Shown in pieces: positions 8,207 through 14,892 of a stretch of DNA of 22,513 nt. Both the position numbers and the translations under genes were made by a program. The notes under the pieces were generated by a model. That model saw nothing but the letters and a program-made list of their open reading frames with translations. It was not told the origin of the DNA and did no database searches. Location of the stretch: assembly GCA_045595795.1 (NCBI GenBank), contig JAZOBC010000028.1, forward strand, positions 1-22,513. Reading direction: 5' to 3'. Positions within the stretch are counted from its first letter, which is position 1; every line of letters begins with the position of its first letter. The DNA comes from UMGS755 sp045595795. GTDB lineage: Bacteria; Bacillota; Clostridia; UBA1381; UBA9506.

Positions 8207-9311
8207 TAAACTGCGAAATGAAATTGATGCCATCGACCGTGAGCTTCTTGCGCTGTTTGAAAAGCGCATGGATGTTGCGAAAAAAGTAGGCGACTATAAA
8301 AAAGAGCGCAACCTGCCAGTTTTGGTTCCTGAACGGGAAAAGGCTGTGATCGAAAGTCGCGTTGCGGCTCTGCAAAACCCCGAGTACCATGATGTGACCA
8401 TTGATTTTTTCACCGAAATTATGTCTCTTTCTCGCAGATTGCAACAGCAGGGAATGCCTGAGCACGCCGACTTTCATCCTCAGGTGAAAGCCCCTAAGGT
8501 AGCATACCTCGGCAGACCGGGCTCAAATAGCGCCGAAGCGCTCACGCAGCTGTTTCCCGATGCTTCCGCTACCCTTGCTTCAGAATCCTTTGACGGCATT
8601 TTTAAGCTCCTAAACGAAAAAAAAGCCGATTACGGCATTCTGCCTATCGAAAATACTTCCACCGGCGCCATTACCGACGTGTTGGATTTATTGCATAAAA
8701 ACAACCTGTATATCATAGGCGAAACCATGCTGAAAATCCGTTTTGTGTTGGCTGCCCCCAAGGGCGCAACCGTCAGCGGCATTCGTCAGGTTTATTCCCA
8801 TCCTCAAGGGTTTTTGCAATGTACAGATTTTATAAATGGCCTCGGTGATGTGCAAAACAATCCCATGGCCAGCACAGCAGACAGTGCCTTGTTCATTGCC
8901 GAAAAAAATGACCCTGCTTATGCCGCCATTGTCAGCCCTAAAGCTGCTGAGCTATACGGCTTGACTGTCCTTGCGTCAGATATTCAAACCATCGACACCA
9001 ACACCACACGGTTCATTGCTGTTTCACGCCATATGGAAGCACAACCCACCGCTGATAAAATCAGCCTGGCATTTACCCTGCGCCACCAAAGCGGTTCTCT
9101 GTATCAGGTTCTTTCCGCCTTTGCAGAGCACGGACTGAATCTTTTATATATTGAATCCAGACCTCTGCCAAAGCGCAAGTTTGAATATATGTTTTTTACT
9201 GACTTTTCCGGTTCTCTGACCGGCACAGCTGAGCAAAAAGCCATAGAAGAAATCAGAAAACTGGCATCTTCTTTGCAAATTTTGGGAAGCTACCCATCTG
9301 CCAAGGAGTGA
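8199..9311 (+). CDS. pheA: Bifunctional chorismate mutase / prephenate dehydratase (P-protein)
   Basis: This fused enzyme turns chorismate into prephenate and then phenylpyruvate. Residues 1-90 are an AroQ-type chorismate mutase (LRNEIDAIDRELLALFEKR, DYKKERNLPV, MSLSRRLQQ). Residues about 100-280 are the dehydratase: DYGILPIENTSTGAI, YSHPQGFLQC and the catalytic TRF motif (N268 to F272). The first dehydratase motif, YLGRPGSNSAEA, departs from the usual YLGPxGTFT form. Residues about 288-370 are an ACT domain with SGSLYQVLSAF and ESRP (319-322), the phenylalanine-binding pair, so end-product inhibition is likely on top of T-box control. The start overlaps aroC by 8 bases. aroK follows immediately. 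Confidence 0.95.
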   Translation: MLDKLRNEIDAIDRELLALFEKRMDVAKKVGDYKKERNLPVLVPEREKAVIESRVAALQNPEYHDVTIDFFTEIMSLSRRLQQQGMPEHADFHPQVKAPKVAYLGRPGSNSAEALTQLFPDASATLASESFDGIFKLLNEKKADYGILPIENTSTGAITDVLDLLHKNNLYIIGETMLKIRFVLAAPKGATVSGIRQVYSHPQGFLQCTDFINGLGDVQNNPMASTADSALFIAEKNDPAYAAIVSPKAAELYGLTVLASDIQTIDTNTTRFIAVSRHMEAQPTADKISLAFTLRHQSGSLYQVLSAFAEHGLNLLYIESRPLPKRKFEYMFFTDFSGSLTGTAEQKAIEEIRKLASSLQILGSYPSAKE

Positions 9312-9316
9312 AGTTT

Positions 9317-9820
9317 ATGAAAAAGAATCTTGTGCTCATTGGCCTGTCGGGCTGTGGAAAAACGACCATTGGTAAAATCCTTGCACAAAAGCTATCCATG
9401 AGCTTTGTGGATATGGATGAATATATTGAGCAAAAAGAGGGAAAAACCGTGAGCCAGATTTTTTCTGACCATGGAGAAGCCTATTTTCGTCAGGCAGAAA
9501 CTTCGGCTGCTAAGACCTTATCCGAAACCGGCGGTAAAATGATTGCTACCGGCGGCGGCGTGGTGCTAAAGCGGGAAAATATGGAATATTTAAAGCAAAA
9601 CGGTGTGATACTCTTTTTAGACCGCACGCCGGAAGAAATTTTACAAAAAATTGATGTTGAAGTAAGACCCTTACTTGCACAGGATAAAAATCGACTGTTT
9701 GTATTAGACCGGGAGCGCCGCCCTTTGTATGAGGCCTATGCCGACCTGACAGTCCGCGGCTGCCCGGATATTGCACAAACCGTGAAAAACGCCATGGAGG
9801 CCATCTCGCCACTCTTATAA
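9317..9820 (+). CDS. aroK: Shikimate kinase
   Basis: AroK phosphorylates shikimate at O3 with ATP, supplying AroA. The 167-residue protein has a Walker A loop GLSGCGKTTIG (K15), the shikimate-binding DMD (D32, D34), an Arg in AYFRQAE, the Walker-B-like GGGVVL, and RPLLAQ followed by the adenine-binding RRPLYEAYADLTV. I chose ATG 9317 because AAGGAG (9303-9308) lies eight bases upstream; the in-frame GTG at 9308 would sit on the ribosome binding site itself. It begins within a few bases of the pheA stop. Position after pheA breaks pathway order but keeps all the genes in one transcript. spmA begins 53 bases later without an obvious terminator between. Confidence 0.95.
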   Translation: MKKNLVLIGLSGCGKTTIGKILAQKLSMSFVDMDEYIEQKEGKTVSQIFSDHGEAYFRQAETSAAKTLSETGGKMIATGGGVVLKRENMEYLKQNGVILFLDRTPEEILQKIDVEVRPLLAQDKNRLFVLDRERRPLYEAYADLTVRGCPDIAQTVKNAMEAISPLL

Positions 9821-9833
9821 TTCACATCATATA

Positions 9834-9883
9834 AACCCATCGCACCTCATATGCTAATAAAGAGGTGATGTGTATGATGGGTT
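9834..9883 (+). promoter_or_regulatory. Hairpin masking the spmA ribosome binding site and start
   Basis: AACCCATC (9834-9841) is complementary to GATGGGTT (9876-9883) across the start codons, and CACCTC (9843-9848) is complementary to GAGGTG (9862-9867), which is the Shine-Dalgarno. The two stems stack with an asymmetric internal loop (1 base against 8). A further CACATC (9823-9828) could alternatively pair with GATGTG (9867-9872). There is no T tract. The structure would hold spmA translation low unless opened. Seen by eye; folding energy was not computed. Confidence 0.55.
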
Positions 9884-10464
9884 ATATTTGGGGCGGCATG
9901 ATTGTAGCCGCCGTTTTATTTGGCATACTCGGCAAACAGCCCGAGGCTGTGGCACAGGCTGCCCTAAGTGGTGCAGAAAACGCTGTCACCATGGCTTTAG
10001 GACTGTTGGGCATGATGTGCTTTTGGTCAGGGCTGTTAGAAATAGCCAAGCGTGCCGGCTTGACTGAAAAGTTAGCAAAGCTCATCCGTCCGCTGACTCA
10101 GCTTCTTTTTCCCAGGTTGCGTGGAGATTCTCCCGCCGTAACGGCGATGGTTATGAATATGACTGCCAATTTTTTAGGGCTTTCTAACGCTGCAACACCG
10201 TTGGGACTCGCCGCCATGCAGGAACTTGAAAAAATCAATCCCAAACCCGGGACGGCTTCAGATGAAATGTGCATGTTTGTGGTGATTAACACTGCCTCCA
10301 TCAGCCTGATTCCCACAACGGTCATCGCCCTGCGTTCAGCTGCCGGCTCGCAAGACCCCTTTGGCATTATTGTGCCGGTTTGGCTTTGCTCGGTGACGGC
10401 TGTCACCGTTGGCGTCATTGCTGCAAAGCTGATGCAACGCGCCGGTAAAAGGAGGCATTTTTGA
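9874..10464 (+). CDS. spmA: Spore maturation protein A
   Basis: SpmA is a membrane protein of the nucleoside-transporter-like 'Gate' family that, with SpmB, is needed for spore core dehydration and heat resistance in Bacillus. The 196 residues equal the B. subtilis length. Hydrophobic segments lie at about 4-20, 33-57, 125-150 and 160-185. The signature NMTANFLGLSNAATPLGLAA, followed by MCMFVVINTASISLIPTT, is typical. ATG 9874 was chosen because AGAGGTG (9861-9867) lies six bases upstream; the next ATG (9877) is also possible. The stop overlaps the spmB start (TGATG). It sits downstream of aroK, but its translation may be gated by the hairpin described separately. Presence implies a spore-forming host or ancestor. 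Confidence 0.93.
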   Translation: MMGYIWGGMIVAAVLFGILGKQPEAVAQAALSGAENAVTMALGLLGMMCFWSGLLEIAKRAGLTEKLAKLIRPLTQLLFPRLRGDSPAVTAMVMNMTANFLGLSNAATPLGLAAMQELEKINPKPGTASDEMCMFVVINTASISLIPTTVIALRSAAGSQDPFGIIVPVWLCSVTAVTVGVIAAKLMQRAGKRRHF

Positions 10465-10988
10465 TGCTCCATAACTTGTCCGCTTGCGTGATTCCGGCTA
10501 TTTTGCTCATCATTATCGTGAGTGCACTTATAAAACGGGTAGATATTTTTGATGCTTTCATAAAAGGTGCCACCGACGGTCTGAAAACTCTATTTGGCAT
10601 TTTACCGGCATTGGTGGGACTCATTGTCGCTATCGCCATGCTACGCGCTTCCGGTGCTTTAAGCTTTTTAACATCGCTGCTTGCGCCATTGACAAAGCCT
10701 TTAGGCATTCCTGCAGAAATCATGCCACTTGCATTGCTGCGGCCCATCTCCGGCAGTGGTTCTTTGGCAATCGTCAATGACTTGCTAACAACAGCAGGGC
10801 CCGACTCTTTGGTCGGACGCATTGCCTCTGTTGTCATGGGATCTTCTGAAACCACTTTTTATGCACTGGCCGTTTACTATGGTGCAGTCAAAATCAAAGA
10901 AACACGTCACACGGTGCCGGCTGCCTTGCTGGCAGATATTACCGGCTTACTGGCAGGCACATGGATTTGTCTACTGCTTTATACATAA
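10464..10988 (+). CDS. spmB: Spore maturation protein B
   Basis: SpmB is the membrane partner of SpmA. The 174-residue protein carries the family pattern: an N-terminal helix with SACVIPAILLIIIVSALIK, then VDIFDAFIKGATDGLKTLF, LRPISGSGSLAIVNDLL, and MGSSETTFYALAVYYGAVKI, followed by a last helix LLADITGLLAGTWICLLLY. Its length is close to that of the B. subtilis protein. The ATG overlaps the spmA stop, with AAAGGAGG (10448-10454) upstream, so the pair is translationally coupled. An in-frame TTG three bases earlier is a less likely start. Confidence 0.94.
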   Translation: MLHNLSACVIPAILLIIIVSALIKRVDIFDAFIKGATDGLKTLFGILPALVGLIVAIAMLRASGALSFLTSLLAPLTKPLGIPAEIMPLALLRPISGSGSLAIVNDLLTTAGPDSLVGRIASVVMGSSETTFYALAVYYGAVKIKETRHTVPAALLADITGLLAGTWICLLLYT

Positions 10989-11009
10989 AATCAACAAGGA
11001 GTGAACCCC

Positions 11010-11525
11010 ATGAATCAGTTTTATGAAATTTCACCGGAACAAATTGAAAAAAATCCCTTTTCTATGATTGGAAAGGAATGGATGCTCATTGGTGCAGAAA
11101 AAGAAGGTAAGGTCAATGCCATGACAGCCTCCTGGGGCGGCGTAGGCGTTTTGTGGAATAAAAATGTGGTATTCGGTTTCGTACGTCCTCAGCGATATAC
11201 CAAAGAATTTTTAGATGCCGGCGACCGGTTTTCTCTTTCCTTTTTCGATGAAAGCTATCGGGAAGCCTTAGGCTATTTCGGCAGAGTCAGCGGCAGGGAT
11301 GAAGACAAGATTGAAAAAACAGGGCTAAAAATTGAGCACGCGGAAGGAACGCCATATTTTTCTGACGGTAATCTGATTTTGCTTTGCAAAAAGCTCTATG
11401 TCGGCTCTATTTCTCCCGACAACATATTGCTTCCGGAAATTGACCGTAAGATATATCCCGACAAAGATTACCATGCAGTTTATATTGGCGAAATTGTAAA
11501 GGTTTTAATGAAGGTGACAGATTAA
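11010..11525 (+). CDS. Flavin reductase-like FMN-binding split-barrel protein
   Basis: This 171-residue protein matches the flavin-reductase-like split-barrel family, whose members bind FMN and move electrons from NAD(P)H or other donors. The family look is clear in MTASWGGVGVLWNKNVVF, RPQRYTKEFLDAGDRFSLSFF and GYFGRVSGRDEDKI, as in many clostridial homologues. The start ATG 11010 has AAGGAG (10996-11001) eight bases upstream; the in-frame GTG at 11001 overlaps that site. It follows spmB by 21 bases and is the last gene before a strong terminator, so it probably shares the upstream transcript. The physiological partner is unknown. Confidence 0.88.
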   Translation: MNQFYEISPEQIEKNPFSMIGKEWMLIGAEKEGKVNAMTASWGGVGVLWNKNVVFGFVRPQRYTKEFLDAGDRFSLSFFDESYREALGYFGRVSGRDEDKIEKTGLKIEHAEGTPYFSDGNLILLCKKLYVGSISPDNILLPEIDRKIYPDKDYHAVYIGEIVKVLMKVTD

Positions 11526-11569
11526 AAAAGGCTGTTGCAAAATGATTTCATTTTGCAACAGCCTTTTTT
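11524..11569. terminator. Bidirectional terminator between convergent genes
   Basis: A perfect 16-bp stem, from GGCTGTTGC (11530) with its partner ending GCAACAGCC (11563), has a TT loop and is flanked by six A on the left and six or more T on the right. The stem therefore extends further and works in both directions: for the flavin-reductase-like gene on plus and the lipoprotein gene on minus. Confidence 0.96.
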
Positions 11570-11580
11570 TACAAGGTGTT

Positions 11581-11829
11581 TTACTCAGTCACCGATGAAG
11601 CATTCGGTGATGCCGTTGCCGCACCATCGGGTGAAGCAACAGGTGAAGCAACTGTACCGTTACTATCTGCTCCGGTGCCTGCTGAAGCAGAGGGTGACGG
11701 CAACATAGAAGCCGCGGCAGATGCAGCAGGAGATACAATGTCTTCTGCCCCCTCTTTCATTGCATTGCAACCGGTTAAGCTGCAAACGACTGTCAGCACC
11801 AGGGCACTTAATAAAAATTTGCTTTTCAT
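11581..11829 (-). CDS. Small Ser/Ala/Pro-rich lipoprotein
   Basis: An 82-residue protein with a type II signal peptide: MKSKFLLSALVLTVVCS is followed by the lipobox L18-T19-G20-C21. The lipid-anchored mature part is about 62 residues, of low complexity and rich in Ser, Ala, Pro, Thr and Gly, with repeated ASP/SPxAS units and no recognisable fold. A consensus GGAGGA lies 8 bases before the ATG on the minus strand. A 12-base unit (GGTGAAGCAACA on plus, 11629-11652) is tandemly repeated in the coding sequence, suggesting growth by slippage. It is convergent with the flavin-reductase-like gene and divergent from the sugar kinase. Function unknown; it may be a surface tether or spacer. Confidence 0.83.
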   Translation of the reverse strand: MKSKFLLSALVLTVVCSLTGCNAMKEGAEDIVSPAASAAASMLPSPSASAGTGADSNGTVASPVASPDGAATASPNASSVTE

Positions 11830-11985
11830 AAAATTTTCCTCCTTGATTTAATAATCTACGATGTCACAACGCTACGGACATATGAACATACTTGTCTCCA
11901 AATAGTCATTCTTAGTATATGACCATTTTAAAAAAATATTACCGCTCCGGCAATTACAAAAAAATTTTTTAACTCCCAAAAAAGA

Positions 11986-12014
11986 TTGACAGAGTAAAAT
12001 AGCTGTGATATAAT
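11986..12014 (+). promoter_or_regulatory. Consensus sigma-A promoter of the kinase-isomerase-GH4 cassette
   Basis: A perfect TTGACA (11986-11991) and a perfect TATAAT (12009-12014) are 17 bases apart, with TG at 12006-12007 giving an extended -10. An A7T6 tract upstream (11958-11970) could act as an UP element. Such a strong promoter on a catabolic cassette implies tight repression. Confidence 0.93.
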
Positions 12015-12019
12015 AAAAA

Positions 12020-12039
12020 CAACTTGTACAGATGAGTTG
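12020..12039 (+). promoter_or_regulatory. Candidate operator downstream of the cassette promoter
   Basis: CAACT (12020-12024) and AGTTG (12035-12039) are inverted repeats around a 10-base centre containing the palindrome TGTACA (12025-12030). The site covers about +1 to +20 of the predicted transcript. TTGTAC half-sites are known for AraR-type GntR/LacI regulators, and one is encoded at 16234-17289. The link is an inference. Confidence 0.4.
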
Positions 12040-12048
12040 AGGTGCCTT

Positions 12049-13512
12049 ATGAAAAACATACTTGCTTTTGATGTTGGAACAACATCCATGAAGTGCATTT
12101 TATTTAACGAGCTGTTTGAAGAGCTGTTTTGTGAAAATATTGAATATAGCATTGAAACAAGCCAAAATAACATTGCAGAGCTTGACAGCGAAGTTTATTT
12201 TGAAACCTTTTGCAAATGTATAAAATCAATCGGTAAAAATGTTTTGCCAACCAACGAAATTGATGCCATTTGCTTTACCACGCAGGGAGAAACACTCATC
12301 CCCATGGATGCTTCCGGTAAGGCTTTAACCAAAGCGATTGTGTGGCTTGACAGTCGCGCCGAAGAAGAAGCCCTGTTCATCCAAAAGTCTATCTCTGCTT
12401 CGGCATGGTATGCTGCCACCGGCCTTTGCGGCATTGACGGTGCATTGCCTCTTGCCAAGGTTTTATGGCTGAAGCATCATATGCCCCACATCTATGATGC
12501 CACCAGCGCCTTCTTACTCTTGGAAGATTACTTGATTTATCGGCTGACAGGTCAAATGGTGTCAGAGCAATCTCTGCAATCCTCTACCGGTTGGTATCAT
12601 ATTACAAACAATGAGCTATATGAAGAAGCCCTTTGTGCCTGTGACATTTCAAAGGAAAAATTTCCGAAGATTTTGCCCTGCGGTTCCTTAGTTGGTACGG
12701 TGAAAGCGGATTTGGCAAACACGTTAGGACTTTCCCCGAAAACCGTGGTTGTCACCGGTGCTATGGACCAGATTGCCTCTGCCATTGGTGCAGGCAACAT
12801 TACCGAGGGGATGATTACGGAAACCACCGGCACAGCCTTGGTCGTGGGCGCAACCGTTAAAGAACCCGTCTTTGATCCGGAAACACCGCTAACGGTGTAT
12901 AAGCATTACGATAACCAATTTATCTACATGCCCTATTCTGCTACGGCGGGCATTGTGCTGAAATGGTTCCGCGACACCATTACGCCGGAAACAATAGCAG
13001 AAGCAAAACGGTTGCAATGTTCTTCCTATGCACTTTTAGATGAGTTGGCTGCAAATGCCCCTGTTGGCAGCAGCGGAACGCTGCTTGACCCCGATTTTTC
13101 AAGCGGTGGTGCCTGGCATGGATTAACGCTTTCCACAACCAGAGAAGACTTGACGCGCAGCGTTTTAGAAGGCGTGGCATATATGCTTCGCGAGCTCGTT
13201 GAAGCCGTTGAAAAACGAGGCGCAACCATCAACGAAATTCATTCTTTAGGCGGTGGCTCATACAGCCCCCTGTGGAGCAAGATAAAAGCCTCTGTCTGCG
13301 GCAAACGGATTTGCACCGTGAGTTACAGCCAGACAACAGCCTTAGGTGCCGCGATTCTTGCCGCCGTCTCGTTAGGTATATATCCTCATGTAAAAGACGC
13401 CGTGAAGAAAATTCAGATTACAGGAAAAACCTACGAGCCGTTGCCGGATTGGCAGACCACCTATCAAAACGGATATACAAACTATCTATTATATAAAAAC
13501 GGAGGGAAATAA
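12049..13512 (+). CDS. FGGY-family carbohydrate kinase
   Basis: A 487-residue sugar kinase of the FGGY family (xylulokinase, gluconokinase, ribulokinase and relatives), which phosphorylates a ketose or sugar acid with ATP in the cytoplasm. The N-terminal actin-like domain opens with LAFDVGTTSMKC and contains IVWLDSRAEEEA and GLCGIDGALPLAKVLWLKHH. The second domain has GAMDQIASAIGAG, where D240 is the expected catalytic aspartate, then TTGTALVVG and LGGGSYSPLWSKIKAS. The substrate is not clear; the neighbouring isomerase suggests a ketose. ATG 12049 follows GAGGTG (12039-12044); the next gene starts within two bases of the stop. It is the first gene of a three-gene cassette. Confidence 0.92.
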   Translation: MKNILAFDVGTTSMKCILFNELFEELFCENIEYSIETSQNNIAELDSEVYFETFCKCIKSIGKNVLPTNEIDAICFTTQGETLIPMDASGKALTKAIVWLDSRAEEEALFIQKSISASAWYAATGLCGIDGALPLAKVLWLKHHMPHIYDATSAFLLLEDYLIYRLTGQMVSEQSLQSSTGWYHITNNELYEEALCACDISKEKFPKILPCGSLVGTVKADLANTLGLSPKTVVVTGAMDQIASAIGAGNITEGMITETTGTALVVGATVKEPVFDPETPLTVYKHYDNQFIYMPYSATAGIVLKWFRDTITPETIAEAKRLQCSSYALLDELAANAPVGSSGTLLDPDFSSGGAWHGLTLSTTREDLTRSVLEGVAYMLRELVEAVEKRGATINEIHSLGGGSYSPLWSKIKASVCGKRICTVSYSQTTALGAAILAAVSLGIYPHVKDAVKKIQITGKTYEPLPDWQTTYQNGYTNYLLYKNGGK

Positions 13513-13513
13513 C

Positions 13514-14869
13514 ATGAAAAACATGCAAAAAGCAAACGTGGTTATGCTCAGCGTTGGTGAGCAACAGTATCCTCAGGATTACCTGGGAAAGGTCATTGAC
13601 GAAATTAACGCAGAAGTGAAAAAAATGGACTGCAACCTCATCGGCTGTTATAAAATTATGAATTTTGCCGATGCAGAAAAAGCAGCCGAAGCCTTAAAGG
13701 AACAAAAGGTTGACTTATTTATTGTCAAATTTGTTTCCTGGCATATCACAATCAATGCAATGCACATTTTGAAAAACTTCCGTGATGTTCCCCTGCTCAT
13801 TTGGGGCATTGGTGGCTTCACAGACGAAACCGGCAAACTCCATGCTCCGGCTGCCGGTGCTGGCGTAACCGGCTTTGTCCCCATCATAAAAGAACTCGGC
13901 TTTACATATAAAATCATTATGGAAGAGCCGGACGCTCCCCATGCTTATGCTGAGGTTGCTGACTATATTCATGCTGTCAGCTGTGCAAAAACCATTCGCG
14001 CTGCAAGAATTGGTCTCATTGGCTATGCCGACATGGGTCTTTATAGCTGTGCTTATGATAAAACAGGCCTCTTTAAAAAGCTGGGCATCGACATTGAAAA
14101 CTACGATGGCTATGGCATTGCAGATTTAATGAATGCCTTCCCTGAAGAACGTGTGAAAGAAACCATGGACTGGATCAGAAGCACCACTAAGGCACAAAAT
14201 ACCGTTGCCGATGCACCGCTTGAGAAAGTTGCAAGACTGTATTTAGCCATGAAGGATAAGGCTGACGGCAGAATGTTGGATGCTATCTCTGTTAAGTGCG
14301 TAGATGGCATTACCAAGCTGGGCTTTAATCCTTGCTTGGCCCAGTCTCTGCTTGCTGATAAAGATTTGTCTGTGATTTGTGAATGTGACGCTTATGGTCT
14401 CGTGACCAGCATCATTCTCTCCACCGTAACAGGCAATACCTCTGCCTTTGTTGAGCATTACGAAGTGTTTGACAATAGCGTATTAGTGGGTGTTTGCGGC
14501 TTTATTCCCCAAGACTTTATTGATGGCGATTTTGAAATTAAATCCGCTAATCTGGGCGAATACAACACCGGCATCAGCAACGTTTCAAAGCTGAAAACCG
14601 GCGAAGTAACCTACGGCAGATTCTATAACGATAAGGGCACCTTTAAGCTATTCTTAGCTCATGGCACCACCAAACCCAATCCCAAGTGGACAGAGCTTGG
14701 CTGGGAGGAACCCACACCAGACTTCCCTGCTGCTCTTTTGGAGCTTGAAATGCCTTTGGCAGATTACTTAGATAAAGTACCCGGACAGCATGTGATTATG
14801 GTCTTCGGCGACTATGTTGAAAAAGTGAAAACTGTTTGCAACCTGTTAGGCATTGAGGTTGTGCAATAG
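13514..14869 (+). CDS. L-fucose/L-arabinose isomerase-like protein (COG2407 type)
   Basis: A 451-residue protein resembling the L-fucose isomerase and related-protein group, which interconverts aldoses and ketoses using Mn2+. The N-terminal half has the alternating strand-helix pattern of the substrate-binding domains. The C-terminal half has the metal-site motif CECDAYG (E290, D292), then STVTGNTSAFVEH, and a late histidine in AHGT (H383), giving a Glu/Asp/His metal set as in fucose and arabinose isomerases. GGAGGG precedes the ATG, overlapping the end of the kinase gene. Between a kinase and a GH4 glycosidase it probably isomerises the sugar that the glycosidase releases. The specific sugar cannot be told. 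Confidence 0.82.
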   Translation: MKNMQKANVVMLSVGEQQYPQDYLGKVIDEINAEVKKMDCNLIGCYKIMNFADAEKAAEALKEQKVDLFIVKFVSWHITINAMHILKNFRDVPLLIWGIGGFTDETGKLHAPAAGAGVTGFVPIIKELGFTYKIIMEEPDAPHAYAEVADYIHAVSCAKTIRAARIGLIGYADMGLYSCAYDKTGLFKKLGIDIENYDGYGIADLMNAFPEERVKETMDWIRSTTKAQNTVADAPLEKVARLYLAMKDKADGRMLDAISVKCVDGITKLGFNPCLAQSLLADKDLSVICECDAYGLVTSIILSTVTGNTSAFVEHYEVFDNSVLVGVCGFIPQDFIDGDFEIKSANLGEYNTGISNVSKLKTGEVTYGRFYNDKGTFKLFLAHGTTKPNPKWTELGWEEPTPDFPAALLELEMPLADYLDKVPGQHVIMVFGDYVEKVKTVCNLLGIEVVQ

Positions 14870-14892
14870 GTAGAACTAAAAGGAGCTTAAAT

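Noticed and set aside
9834..9883. spmA leader hairpin as an intrinsic terminator after aroK
   Set aside because: No T tract follows either arm; the pairing covers the Shine-Dalgarno instead.
11576..11851. Plus-strand frame opposite the lipoprotein gene
   Set aside because: It starts inside the terminator tail and has no ribosome binding site. The minus-strand frame has a signal peptide, lipobox and GGAGGA.
11861..11881. ATGTC-N11-GACAT inverted repeat in the lipoprotein leader as a CcpA cre or operator
   Set aside because: It does not fit the cre spacing, and five-base arms with a long gap are expected by chance.
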